Below, piece after piece: positions 32,951 to 40,790 of a stretch of DNA of 48,970 bases. The translations under genes were made by a program, and so were the position numbers. This stretch comes from Rubrivivax sp. (GTDB lineage: Bacteria > Pseudomonadota > Gammaproteobacteria > Burkholderiales > Burkholderiaceae_C), in assembly GCA_022842595.1 (NCBI GenBank), contig JALHPF010000037.1, positions 1 to 48,970 of the forward strand, in the 5' to 3' direction. Within the stretch, counting starts at the first letter, position 1. Each line of letters begins with the position of its first letter. The notes beneath the pieces are model-generated. The model was not told the DNA's origin and made no database searches. It saw nothing but the letters and a program-made list of their open reading frames with translations.

Positions 32951-34141
32951 ATGTCCAACACCGCCTGGCGCATCGCCGTCGTCGGCGCCGGCCCGGTGGG
33001 GCTGGCGCTGGCGCTGCAGGCCGCCCGCACGCTGCCGCACGCCCAGGTCACGCTGTTCGACGCCCGGCCGCAAGGCGCCAGCGTCGCCGCCGACCCGCGC
33101 ACGCTGGCGCTGTCGCTGGGCAGCGTGCAGGCGCTGCAGCGGCTCTCGGCCTGGCCGGCCGAGGCAGCCGAAGCCATCCTGCAGGTGCATGTCTCGCAGC
33201 AGCCGCCGACACTGGCCACGCCCTGGGGCCCGCCCGAAGTGCTGCTGACGCACAGCGCGATGAAGGTGCCGCTGCTCGGCGCGGTGCTGAGCTACGGCGC
33301 GCTGGTGGCAGCGCTCCAGGCCGCGTGGTTGCGCGAAGAAGCGGCGCAGCCGCAACGCCTGCGCAGCCGCTTCGGTACGCCGGTGCAGGCACTGAAAGAT
33401 CTGCCCACGGGCGTGGAAGTCGACGCCGGCATTGCCGAAGCCTTCGACCTGGCGGTGGTGGCCGAAGGCGGTGTCTTCGGCGATCAGCTGCGTAAGCCGC
33501 TGACACGCGACTACGGCCAGACGGCCTGGGTGGGCACAGCCCATCTGCAGGGCGCCCAGCGCGGCCGTGCCTTCGAACGGTTCACGCGCGAGGGCCCGGC
33601 CGCGCTGCTGCCCTTGCCACCCGCTGCCGAAGGCACGCTGCGCGCGGCGCTGGTCTGGTGCGTGAACGCCGCAGACGACCCGGTGCGCGACCTCGGCGAC
33701 GCCCAGCGCCTGGCCGTGCTCAACACCCTGTTCCCGCCCAGCGCCGGCCGCATCACGGCGCTGTCGCCACTGAAAGGCCTGCCGCTCGGCCTGAACGCCG
33801 AGCGTACGCTGGTGCAGGGCCGCACCGTGCGCATCGGCAACGCAGCGCAAACCTTGCATCCCGTGGCCGGCCAAGGCCTGAACCTGGGGCTGCGCGACGC
33901 CCACGCCTTGCTGGCCGCGCTGCGCGGGGCCGACGACATCGACCGCGCCCTGAAACGCGCCGAGTGGCAGCGCGCCCCCGACCGCTGGGCGACGATCGCC
34001 ACCACCGACTTCCTGGCGCGCAGCTTCACCTGGCAGCTGCCCGGCGCGCCCAGCCTGCGTGGCCTGGGCCTGGCCGCGCTGCAAGCCGCGCCGCCGCTGC
34101 AGCGCTGGCTGGCGCACCGCATGATGTTCGGGGTGCGCTGA
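32951..34141 (+). CDS. UbiH/COQ6-family FAD-dependent monooxygenase
   Basis: A 396-residue flavoprotein hydroxylase of the class used in ubiquinone ring hydroxylation. The FAD-binding loop is IAVVGAGPVGLALALQAARTL, DPRTLALSLGSVQALQRL follows, and the second FAD motif is RIGNAAQTLHPVAGQGLNLGLRDAHAL, the UbiH/COQ6 signature. A clear GAGG lies seven bases before the ATG at 32951. The protein acts at the cytoplasmic face of the membrane if it is a ubiquinone hydroxylase; which ring position it modifies cannot be told. No other ubi gene is nearby. Confidence 0.88.
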   Translation: MSNTAWRIAVVGAGPVGLALALQAARTLPHAQVTLFDARPQGASVAADPRTLALSLGSVQALQRLSAWPAEAAEAILQVHVSQQPPTLATPWGPPEVLLTHSAMKVPLLGAVLSYGALVAALQAAWLREEAAQPQRLRSRFGTPVQALKDLPTGVEVDAGIAEAFDLAVVAEGGVFGDQLRKPLTRDYGQTAWVGTAHLQGAQRGRAFERFTREGPAALLPLPPAAEGTLRAALVWCVNAADDPVRDLGDAQRLAVLNTLFPPSAGRITALSPLKGLPLGLNAERTLVQGRTVRIGNAAQTLHPVAGQGLNLGLRDAHALLAALRGADDIDRALKRAEWQRAPDRWATIATTDFLARSFTWQLPGAPSLRGLGLAALQAAPPLQRWLAHRMMFGVR

Positions 34142-34181
34142 AGACACTCCGACCACGCTTTCGGCCGCGATGTAAGACACT
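34141..34181 (+). promoter_or_regulatory. Direct repeat upstream of the phn-type operon
   Basis: AAGACACT occurs at 34141-34148 and 34174-34181, exactly 33 bp apart, so both lie on the same DNA face. The first copy begins at the last base of the monooxygenase stop. It could be a pair of activator or repressor sites for the transport operon. No Pho-box match was found. Confidence 0.3.
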
Positions 34182-34210
34182 TCGCCGCCGCGCCGACCCA
34201 CCGGGCTCGC

Positions 34211-34220
34211 CGAACGTTCG
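34211..34220. promoter_or_regulatory. Perfect palindrome just before phnD
   Basis: CGAACGTTCG is a perfect 10-bp palindrome directly upstream of the phnD ribosome site (AGGAAGGA, from 34223) and could be an operator. It is short enough to occur by chance. Confidence 0.25.
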
Positions 34221-34237
34221 ACAGGAAGGAAGCCGCC

Positions 34238-35128
34238 TTGGCCACGACACCGCTTTTCACCCGCCGCCAGGCCCTGGCCGTTGCCGCCGCCTCAGCCGCC
34301 ATGGCCGCCCCCGCCGCCTGGGCGCAAGGCATGCCACTGAAATTCGGCGTTGGCCTGTTCCAGCCCGACCGCGAGAAGAACGACGCCACCTATCGCCCGC
34401 TGGCGCAGCATCTTTCCGCGCGGCTCGGCCGCCCGGTGGAACTGCGCACCGTCGACAGCTGGGAAGGCCTGGCCAAGAGCCTGGCCAACGGCGAGACCGA
34501 CCTGGCGCTGATGGGCCCCTGGGGCTATGTGCTGGCCAACCACTCGGCCGGCGCGCAGGTGGTGTCGACCATCCTCTACGAAGGCAAGCCCGAATACTTC
34601 GCCATCATCGTCACCCACCCCGATTCGGGCATCAAGACGCTGGCCGACCTGAAGGGCCGCAGCTTTGCCTTCGGCGACAAGGGCTCCACCTCCGGCTGGC
34701 TGATCCCCACCCACCACTTCATGAAGCTGGGCATCACCGAGCCCGAGAAGTACTTCAGACGCGTGCTCCACACGAAGCACCAGGCGATCGAAACGCAGGT
34801 CGCCGCGGGCCAGTTGGACGCCGGCGCCGACTACAACCGCAACCGTAACGCGATGATCGAACAAGGGCTGATCAAGGCCGAGCGCAGTGTCGTCATCTGG
34901 CAGAGCGCGCCGCTGCCCAACGACGCCTTTGCCGTCAGCGCCACGTTACACAAGGACGCTGCCTTCGTGGCGCGGCTGCAGGCCGCGCTGGCCGAGATCG
35001 GCCCGCTGCTGGCCAGCCAGCCCACGCTGCTGCCGCGCAGCTACACCGGCTTCGTGGCGCGCGACAACCGTTTCTACAAGCCGATCCGCGACGCCGGGCT
35101 GGCGCTGGGCGTGCTGAAGGCGACCTGA
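34238..35128 (+). CDS. phnD: Phosphonate-type ABC transporter substrate-binding protein (PhnD family)
   Basis: A 296-residue periplasmic binding protein with a Tat-like signal (FTRRQALAVAAASAAMAAPAAWAQ, cleavage near residue 29). The mature protein shows PhnD-family segments: LKFGVGLFQPDREKND, ETDLALMGPWGYVLA, KGRSFAFGDKGSTSGWLIP and ETQVAAGQLDAGADYN. Relatives bind phosphonates, phosphite or related oxyanions, so the exact ligand is open. The TTG start at 34238 is supported by AGGAAGGA about seven bases upstream and by the signal sequence. It is the first gene of a phnD-phnE-phnC-phosphoesterase operon. Confidence 0.9.
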   Translation: MATTPLFTRRQALAVAAASAAMAAPAAWAQGMPLKFGVGLFQPDREKNDATYRPLAQHLSARLGRPVELRTVDSWEGLAKSLANGETDLALMGPWGYVLANHSAGAQVVSTILYEGKPEYFAIIVTHPDSGIKTLADLKGRSFAFGDKGSTSGWLIPTHHFMKLGITEPEKYFRRVLHTKHQAIETQVAAGQLDAGADYNRNRNAMIEQGLIKAERSVVIWQSAPLPNDAFAVSATLHKDAAFVARLQAALAEIGPLLASQPTLLPRSYTGFVARDNRFYKPIRDAGLALGVLKAT

Positions 35129-35136
35129 GACTGCCC

Positions 35137-36012
35137 ATGACCCGGCTCGGCGGACGCCGCGGTTTCGCCGCGCTGGGTTTAGCCCTGTTCATGGCGTATG
35201 CGGCGCTGGTGGCGCTGTGCATCGCCACCCTGGCAGCCAGCGGCGACCTGAGCCTGGGCCGCCAGCCCTGGGCCAACCTCGGCAAGACGCTGGGCGAGTT
35301 CGCCCACCCGAGTTTCCTGGACGCCTGGTTCGGCCCCGAGCGGCTGGAATACCGCAGCAGCGACGGCACGCTGCTGCGCGTGGAAAACCGGCGCGAGGTC
35401 GAAACCCAGTACCTCTGGGCGCTGGCCCGCGCCACCTGGACGACGCTGCAGATCGCCACGCTGGGCTCGCTGCTGGCCGCGGTGCTGGCGTTGCCGCTGG
35501 GCCTGCTGGCGGCGCGCAACCTGCACGCACCGGCATGGCTGGCAGCGCCCGCGCGCGGCCTGCTGAACGGGCTGCGCGCGGTGCACACGCTGGTGTTCGG
35601 GCTGGTGCTGGTGGGCATCGTCGGACTGGGGCCCACCGCCGGCATCCTGGCCATCGCACTGCACTCGATGGGCACCTGCGGCAAGCTCTACGCCGAAGCC
35701 GTGGAAACGCTGGACATGGCCGCGGTCGACGCCGTGCGCGCCACCGGTGCCGGGCCGGGCCAGGTGTTCTTCAACGCCGTCTGGCCAGCGGTGCTGCCGC
35801 AGTTCGTGTCGCAGCACCTGTATGTCTGGGAATACAACATCCGCGACAGCACCATCCTCGGCCTTATCGGCGCCGGCGGGCTGGGGCTGCTGATCTCCGA
35901 GGCCACCTCGCTGTTCCAGTGGGACCGGCTGGCGACCGTGCTGCTGGTGGTGGTGGCCCTGGTGGTGGGCTTCGACGCGCTGAGCCGCCGCGTGCGGCGC
36001 GCGCTGCTGTGA
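35137..36012 (+). CDS. phnE: Phosphonate-type ABC transporter permease (PhnE family)
   Basis: A 291-residue inner-membrane permease with about six helices. The BPD_transp_1 region includes ATWTTLQIATLGSLLAAVLALPLGLLAARN and the coupling segment EAVETLDMAAVDAVRATGAGPGQVFFNAVWP, which matches PhnE and would contact the ATPase. The late WEYNIRDSTILGLIGAGGLG is strongly PhnE-like. A Gly/Arg-rich N-terminus precedes the first helix. It starts 8 bp after phnD and is followed 10 bp later by the ATPase gene. Confidence 0.92.
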   Translation: MTRLGGRRGFAALGLALFMAYAALVALCIATLAASGDLSLGRQPWANLGKTLGEFAHPSFLDAWFGPERLEYRSSDGTLLRVENRREVETQYLWALARATWTTLQIATLGSLLAAVLALPLGLLAARNLHAPAWLAAPARGLLNGLRAVHTLVFGLVLVGIVGLGPTAGILAIALHSMGTCGKLYAEAVETLDMAAVDAVRATGAGPGQVFFNAVWPAVLPQFVSQHLYVWEYNIRDSTILGLIGAGGLGLLISEATSLFQWDRLATVLLVVVALVVGFDALSRRVRRALL

Positions 36013-36022
36013 CGGGCCCTGC

Positions 36023-36778
36023 ATGACGACGATCACGGCACAAGACCTCTCGGTGCAGGCCGGCGGGCGCGAGCTGCTGGCCCTGCCGCAACTGGCCATC
36101 GCCCAGGGCGAGCGCGTGGCCATCATCGGTGCCAATGGCGCCGGCAAGTCGACGCTGCTGCGCTGCCTGGCCGGCTTCATGCAGCCCAGCCATGGTCGGC
36201 TGACGGTGCTGGGCCACGCGCTGCACGCGCCCTTGTCGCGCGGCGAACTGCGTGGCCTCAGGCGCGAGGTCGGCCAGGTGCTGCAGGGCCTGCACCTGGT
36301 GGGCCGGCTCGATGCGCTGGACAACACGCTCATCGGCGCGCTGGGCCGGCTGCAGGGGCTGGCCGCGCTGCGCAGCTGGGCACGCTGGTACGGGCCGGGC
36401 GACATGGCCGCAGCCCAGGCCGCACTGGCGCGCGTGGGCCTGGGCGGGCGTGGCGGCGAGCGCGTGGACCGGCTGTCCGGCGGCGAACGCCAGCGTGTGG
36501 CGATGGCGCGCCTGCTGATGCAAGGGCCGCGCCTGATCCTGGCCGACGAGCCCACCGCCAGCCTCGACCCGGCCGGCGCGCGCGACCTCTGCCAGGGCCT
36601 CAGCAGCACCGCGCACGATCTCGGCGCCACCCTGGTCAGCGTCGTCCACCAGGCCGAGCTGCTGCCGCTGCTGGCCGACCGCGTTCTGGGCCTGCGCCAG
36701 GGCCGGCTGCTGTTCGACCGGCCCACGGCGCAAGTGGATGCGGCGACACTCGCCGCTCTCTACGCCACGCCGCCATGA
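36023..36778 (+). CDS. phnC: Phosphonate-type ABC transporter ATP-binding protein (PhnC family)
   Basis: A 251-residue ABC ATPase with Walker A GANGAGKST, Q-loop region GFMQPSHG, signature LSGGERQRVAMARLL and Walker B LILADEPTASLDP, then the H-loop VSVVHQAEL. The central VGQVLQGLHLVGRLDALDNTLIGALGR fits the PhnC subfamily. It powers the PhnE channel. The stop overlaps the downstream phosphoesterase start by 4 nt, indicating coupled expression. No C-P lyase (phnG-M) or phosphonatase genes are nearby. Confidence 0.92.
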   Translation: MTTITAQDLSVQAGGRELLALPQLAIAQGERVAIIGANGAGKSTLLRCLAGFMQPSHGRLTVLGHALHAPLSRGELRGLRREVGQVLQGLHLVGRLDALDNTLIGALGRLQGLAALRSWARWYGPGDMAAAQAALARVGLGGRGGERVDRLSGGERQRVAMARLLMQGPRLILADEPTASLDPAGARDLCQGLSSTAHDLGATLVSVVHQAELLPLLADRVLGLRQGRLLFDRPTAQVDAATLAALYATPP

Positions 36779-37761
36779 CCGACGAATTGATTCCCGGCCG
36801 CACCTGCCCGCTGCACTACCGCTACGGTGCCACCAGCCTGGCGCGCGCGGCCGAAGCCGAATGCGAGACGCTGTACGTCGTGGGCGGCCTCTACGGCAAC
36901 GACGTCGCGCTGGACGCCCTGCTGGCGATGTTCGACGCCGAACGGGTGCCCAAGCGCCTGGTCTTCAACGGCGACTTCCACTGGTTCGACCGCGACCCCG
37001 CCGTCTTCGCGCGTGTGCAGCGGCGTGTGCTGGGCTTCGACGCACTGCGCGGCAATGTCGAGACCGAGCTCGCCGACACTTCCGCAGCCGCCGACGCGGG
37101 CTGTGGCTGCGCCTACCCCGCCTGGGTCGGCGACGGCGTGGTCGAACGCAGCAACCGGATCCTGGCAGCGCTGCGCCAGACCGTGGCGCAATGCGAAGGC
37201 GCGGCGGCCCAGCTCGCGGCGCTCGACATGACCCGCCGCGTCGACGTGGCCGGCGTGCGCGTAGGCATCGTGCATGGCGACGCCGAGTCGCTCGCCGGCT
37301 GGGGCTTCGCCGCCGAACACCTGCGCGAGGCCTCGCACCGGGCGCAGGCGCGGGCCTGGTTCGACATGGCGCAGGTCGACATGTTTGCCTGCAGCCACAC
37401 CTGCCTGCCGGTGTTCCACAGCCTGCCCCGGCCCGGCGACGACCCCCGCCGCTTCACGCCCGCGGTGCTGAACAACGGCGCCGCCGGCATGCCCAACTTC
37501 CGCAGCGACAGCAGCGGGCTGCTCACCCGCATCTCGGTGCACCCCGTGCCGCAGGTGTCGGCTGCACAGCGCCGCCACGGCCTGCAACGCGGCGGGCTGC
37601 ATGTCGATGCGCTGGCGATTCCGATTCCACCCGACCGCTGGCAGCCGCGCTTCCTGGCGCAATGGCCGGCCGGCAGCGACGGCCATGCCTCTTACTGGCA
37701 GCGCATCTGCGCCGGGCCCGGGCACGAACCGGCAGACGCCCTGCACAGCAACGCCGACTGA
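36775..37761 (+). CDS. Divergent calcineurin-like metallophosphoesterase of the phn-type operon
   Basis: A 328-residue protein with a metallophosphoesterase-like order of motifs but several altered residues. These are VVGGLYGNDVALDAL (canonical D-x-H is GLY here), VFNGDFHWFD (GD plus His69), LRGNVETE (GNHD-like, now GNVE), VGIVHGDAES and ACSHTCLP (GHTH-like, now SHTC). A GCGC insert with three Cys lies near residues 106-112. Some metal ligands persist, so it may use a modified site. It has no signal peptide, so it should act in the cytoplasm. It is coupled by 4-nt overlap to phnC. A role in hydrolysing the imported organophosphorus compound is a reasonable guess, not demonstrated. Confidence 0.75.
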   Translation: MTDELIPGRTCPLHYRYGATSLARAAEAECETLYVVGGLYGNDVALDALLAMFDAERVPKRLVFNGDFHWFDRDPAVFARVQRRVLGFDALRGNVETELADTSAAADAGCGCAYPAWVGDGVVERSNRILAALRQTVAQCEGAAAQLAALDMTRRVDVAGVRVGIVHGDAESLAGWGFAAEHLREASHRAQARAWFDMAQVDMFACSHTCLPVFHSLPRPGDDPRRFTPAVLNNGAAGMPNFRSDSSGLLTRISVHPVPQVSAAQRRHGLQRGGLHVDALAIPIPPDRWQPRFLAQWPAGSDGHASYWQRICAGPGHEPADALHSNAD

Positions 37762-37846
37762 CACGCGGCCGAGCGGTGCGCTGCAGACTTCGGCGAACCG
37801 CAGTACAAACCCGAACTCCCCCCCCAGCCTTCCGGGACGCCCCACC

Positions 37847-38308
37847 ATGACCACCCGCTTCACCCTCAACGGCCAGCCCACCACCGTGGACGTGGACCCG
37901 ACCACGCCCATTCTCTGGGTGCTGCGCGACACGCTCGAACTCACCGGCACCAAGTTCGGCTGCGGTGCTGCCCAATGCGGGGCCTGCACCGTGCACCTGA
38001 ACGGCCAGCCCATCCGCAGCTGCGTCACGCCCGTGGCCGCCGCGGCCGGCGCGAAGATCACCACCATCGAAGCCGTCGCCGCCGACAAGGTCGGCAAGGC
38101 AGTGCAGGACGCCTGGGTCAAGCACGACGTGGCGCAATGCGGCTACTGCCAGAGCGGCCAGGTGATGAGCGCAACCGCCCTGCTGCAGAAGACGAAAACG
38201 CCCAGCGTGGCGCAGATCGACGCGGCCATGGCCGGCAACATCTGCCGCTGCGGCACCTATGCCCGCGTGCGCGCGGCCATCCTCGACGCCTCGGCGTCGA
38301 TCGTCTGA
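37847..38308 (+). CDS. iorA: Molybdenum hydroxylase small [2Fe-2S] subunit (IorA-type)
   Basis: A 153-residue iron-sulfur protein with the plant-type ferredoxin cluster site GTKFGCGAAQCGACTVHLNG followed by Cys in IRSCV, and a second cluster site AQCGYCQSGQVM...NICRCGTY in the helical domain. It passes electrons from the molybdenum subunit. It matches the small subunit of isoquinoline 1-oxidoreductase-like and aldehyde-oxidase-like enzymes. A run of eight C (37818-37825) sits in the 85-bp gap before it, and only a weak GGGA precedes the ATG. The large subunit follows 13 bp later. Confidence 0.92.
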   Translation: MTTRFTLNGQPTTVDVDPTTPILWVLRDTLELTGTKFGCGAAQCGACTVHLNGQPIRSCVTPVAAAAGAKITTIEAVAADKVGKAVQDAWVKHDVAQCGYCQSGQVMSATALLQKTKTPSVAQIDAAMAGNICRCGTYARVRAAILDASASIV

Positions 38309-38321
38309 GAAGGCCAGTGCC

Positions 38322-40574
38322 ATGATCATCGACCGTTATCTTCCCCGGGCCCTGCCGCTGCCGGCCCCCGCGCTGTCGCGCCGCCAGTTCGTCACGCTGA
38401 CCCTGGGCGGCGCCATCGGCCTGGCTTTCATGCCGCTTGCGTCGCTGGACGTTCGCGCGCAGAACGCGTCCACGGTGCCCCCCGGCCAGAAGCCGACCGA
38501 ACAGCCTGGCGCCTTCGTCAGCATCGCCAAGGACGGCACCACCACCGTTCTGTGCAATCGCATGGACATGGGCCAGGGCATCGAGACGGCGCTGGCCATG
38601 ATCTGCGCCGAAGAACTCGACGCCGACTGGGCCAGGGTGAAAACCGGCTTCGGCAACCAGGCCGGCAACTACGTCGACCCGATGATGGGCATGCACCTCA
38701 CCGGCGGCTCGAACTCGGTCAAGAACAGCTACATGCAGTACCGCGAGCTCGGCGCCCGCACCCGCGCCATGCTGGTGGCCGCCGCCGCCAGGCAGTGGGA
38801 CGTGGCGCCCAAGCTGATCAGCACCGACAAGGGCCTGGTCAAGACCACCGCCGGCGGCGGCCGCTTCGCTTCCTACGGCGACCTGTTCGAAGCCGCGATG
38901 AAGGAACCCATCCCCGACAAGGTGGTGCTGAAGGACCCGAAGCAGTTCACGCTGATCGGCCAGCCCACCAGCCTGAAGGTGGCGCGCGCCAAGAGCAGCG
39001 GCACGCAGGCCTATGGCATCGACGTGAAGCTGCCCGGCCAGCTGACGGCGGTGATCGTGCGCCCGCCGGTCTTCAACGCGAAGCTGAAGAGCCATGACGC
39101 CACCGCCACCCGCGCCGTCAAGGGTGTGCGCGCCGTGCTGCCCGTGAAGCTGGACCGCGGCGGCGAGGGCATCGCCATCGTCGCCGACGGCTACTGGCCG
39201 GCGAAGATGGGCCGCGACGCGCTGAAGGTGGAATGGGACACCGCCGCCGTGCCCCGCCCCGACACCGAGCAGCTGGTCGCCGACTACCGAGCGCTGGCCG
39301 CCAAGCCCGGGCTGCCGGCACCCCAGGACACGCTGCGCGCCGACACGGCGGCGCTGAGCAGCGCGCCGCGCAAGCTGACGGCCGAGTTCGTCTTTCCCTA
39401 CCTGAACCACGCGCAGATGGAGCCGCTGGCCTGCACCGTCGACCTGAAGGCCGACGCCTGCACGCTGTACTTCGCCAGCCAGATGCCGGGGGTGGACGCC
39501 GGCGCCGTGGCGGCCACCACCGGGCTGAAACCCGAGCAGGTGAACATCGTCGTGCAGATGGCCGGGGGCGGCTTCGGCCGGCGTGCCGTGCCTTCGGCCG
39601 AGTACGCGCGCGAAGCCACGCACGTGGCGATGGCCCTGGCCGCCGCCGGGCAGCGCGCCCCGGTGAAGGTGGTGTGGAGCCGCGAAGACGACATGAAGGC
39701 CGGCTACTACCGCCCGCTGACCGTGCACCGCGCCGAGATCGGCTTCGACGCCCAGGGCCGTGTGCTGGCCTGGGACCACCGCATCGTCAGCCAGAGCATC
39801 CTGAAGGGCAGCCCGTTCGAGCCCTTCATGGTCGTCAAGGGGGTGGACGGCACCACCACCGAAGGCATGCGCGAGCCCTATGCCATCCCGATGAACCTGA
39901 GCGTGCACCACCCGCAGGTGGACGTGCCTGTGCTGTGGTGGCGCTCGGTGGGCGCCACCCACACGGCGTTCGTGATGGAAACGCTGATCGACGAAATCGC
40001 CGTGGCCACGGGTCAAGACCCGGTGGCCTATCGCATGGCGCTGATGGGCAGCGACCCGAAGGCCGCCCGCCACCGCGCCGCGCTGCAGCTGGCGGTGGAC
40101 AAGTCGGGCTATGGCAAGAAGACCCTGCCCAAGGGCACGGCCTGGGGTGTGGCGGTGCACGAAAGCTTCGAGTCGGTGGTGGCCTACGTGGTCGAGGCCA
40201 AGATCACGGGCAGCGGCAAGACCCGCAAGCCCGTGCTCGTGAACGTGACGGCCGGCGTGCACTGCAACCTGTGCGTGAACCCGCGCACCGTCGAAGCCCA
40301 GGTGCAGGGGTCGGTGGTGATGGCGCTGGGCACGACGATGCCCGAGCACCGCATCACGATGAAGGACGGTGTCGTCGAGCAAGGCAACTTCGACCGCTAC
40401 CCGATGCCGCGCATCACCGACGCGCCAGCCATCGCCGTGCACATCGTGCCCAGCGACGCCCCGCCCAAGGGCATGGGCGAACCCGGCCTGCCGCCGCTGG
40501 CGCCGGCCTACGCCAACGCGATTGCGCGATTGACGGGGCAACGGCTGCGGGAATTGCCTTTCAAGCTCGGGTGA
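38322..40574 (+). CDS. iorB: Molybdenum hydroxylase large subunit (IorB-type, Tat-exported)
   Basis: A 750-residue molybdopterin-binding subunit of the xanthine dehydrogenase family. A Tat signal (LSRRQFVTLTLGGAIGLAFMPLA) at residues about 18-43 predicts export as a folded holoenzyme, carrying the small subunit along. Recognisable Mo-site segments are NRMDMGQGIETALAMI, VQMAGGGFGRRAVPSAEYA, WWRSVGATHTAFVMETLIDEIA and the catalytic Glu in KGMGEPGLPPLAPAYANA. The 750-residue length is that of IorB. The substrate is unknown: isoquinoline, aldehydes and nicotinate-type heterocycles are all possible. No maturation chaperone or cytochrome subunit is adjacent. Confidence 0.92.
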   Translation: MIIDRYLPRALPLPAPALSRRQFVTLTLGGAIGLAFMPLASLDVRAQNASTVPPGQKPTEQPGAFVSIAKDGTTTVLCNRMDMGQGIETALAMICAEELDADWARVKTGFGNQAGNYVDPMMGMHLTGGSNSVKNSYMQYRELGARTRAMLVAAAARQWDVAPKLISTDKGLVKTTAGGGRFASYGDLFEAAMKEPIPDKVVLKDPKQFTLIGQPTSLKVARAKSSGTQAYGIDVKLPGQLTAVIVRPPVFNAKLKSHDATATRAVKGVRAVLPVKLDRGGEGIAIVADGYWPAKMGRDALKVEWDTAAVPRPDTEQLVADYRALAAKPGLPAPQDTLRADTAALSSAPRKLTAEFVFPYLNHAQMEPLACTVDLKADACTLYFASQMPGVDAGAVAATTGLKPEQVNIVVQMAGGGFGRRAVPSAEYAREATHVAMALAAAGQRAPVKVVWSREDDMKAGYYRPLTVHRAEIGFDAQGRVLAWDHRIVSQSILKGSPFEPFMVVKGVDGTTTEGMREPYAIPMNLSVHHPQVDVPVLWWRSVGATHTAFVMETLIDEIAVATGQDPVAYRMALMGSDPKAARHRAALQLAVDKSGYGKKTLPKGTAWGVAVHESFESVVAYVVEAKITGSGKTRKPVLVNVTAGVHCNLCVNPRTVEAQVQGSVVMALGTTMPEHRITMKDGVVEQGNFDRYPMPRITDAPAIAVHIVPSDAPPKGMGEPGLPPLAPAYANAIARLTGQRLRELPFKLG

Positions 40575-40581
40575 GCTCGGA

Positions 40582-40659
40582 CCCCCAAGCTCGCTGACGC
40601 TCGCTACCCCCCGAGGGGGCCGTCCGCCAGCGCCCCGGCAGAGCCGGTTCCGCGGCGGG
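40582..40659 (+). repeat. Intergenic repeat, copy 1
   Basis: A 78-bp unit starting CCCCCAAGCTCGCT, with a central hairpin TACCCCCCGAGGGGG and ending CCGGTTCCGCGGCGGG. It lies 7 bp after the iorB stop. Similar C-rich intergenic repeats occur in Burkholderiales genomes (recollection, not searched). The hairpin may terminate the iorAB transcript. Confidence 0.7.
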
Positions 40660-40668
40660 TTCCTTGAG

Positions 40669-40757
40669 CCCCCAAGCTCGCTGGCGCTCGCTACCCCGTT
40701 TTCGACAAGGACAGGGGCCGTCCGCCAGCGGCCCGGCAAAGCCGGTTCCGCGGCGGG
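40669..40757 (+). repeat. Intergenic repeat, copy 2
   Basis: The same unit as 40582-40659, one spacer away, with high identity over both arms. The middle hairpin is interrupted: the CCCCGAGGGG core is replaced by CCCC-gttttcgacaaggaca-GGGG, a 16-nt insertion that lengthens the loop. The pair fills most of the 216-bp gap between iorB and the convergent amidohydrolase gene. Confidence 0.7.
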
Positions 40758-40790
40758 AAGCTTGGGTCGAAGCGGGGGAGAGAGCCCGGA

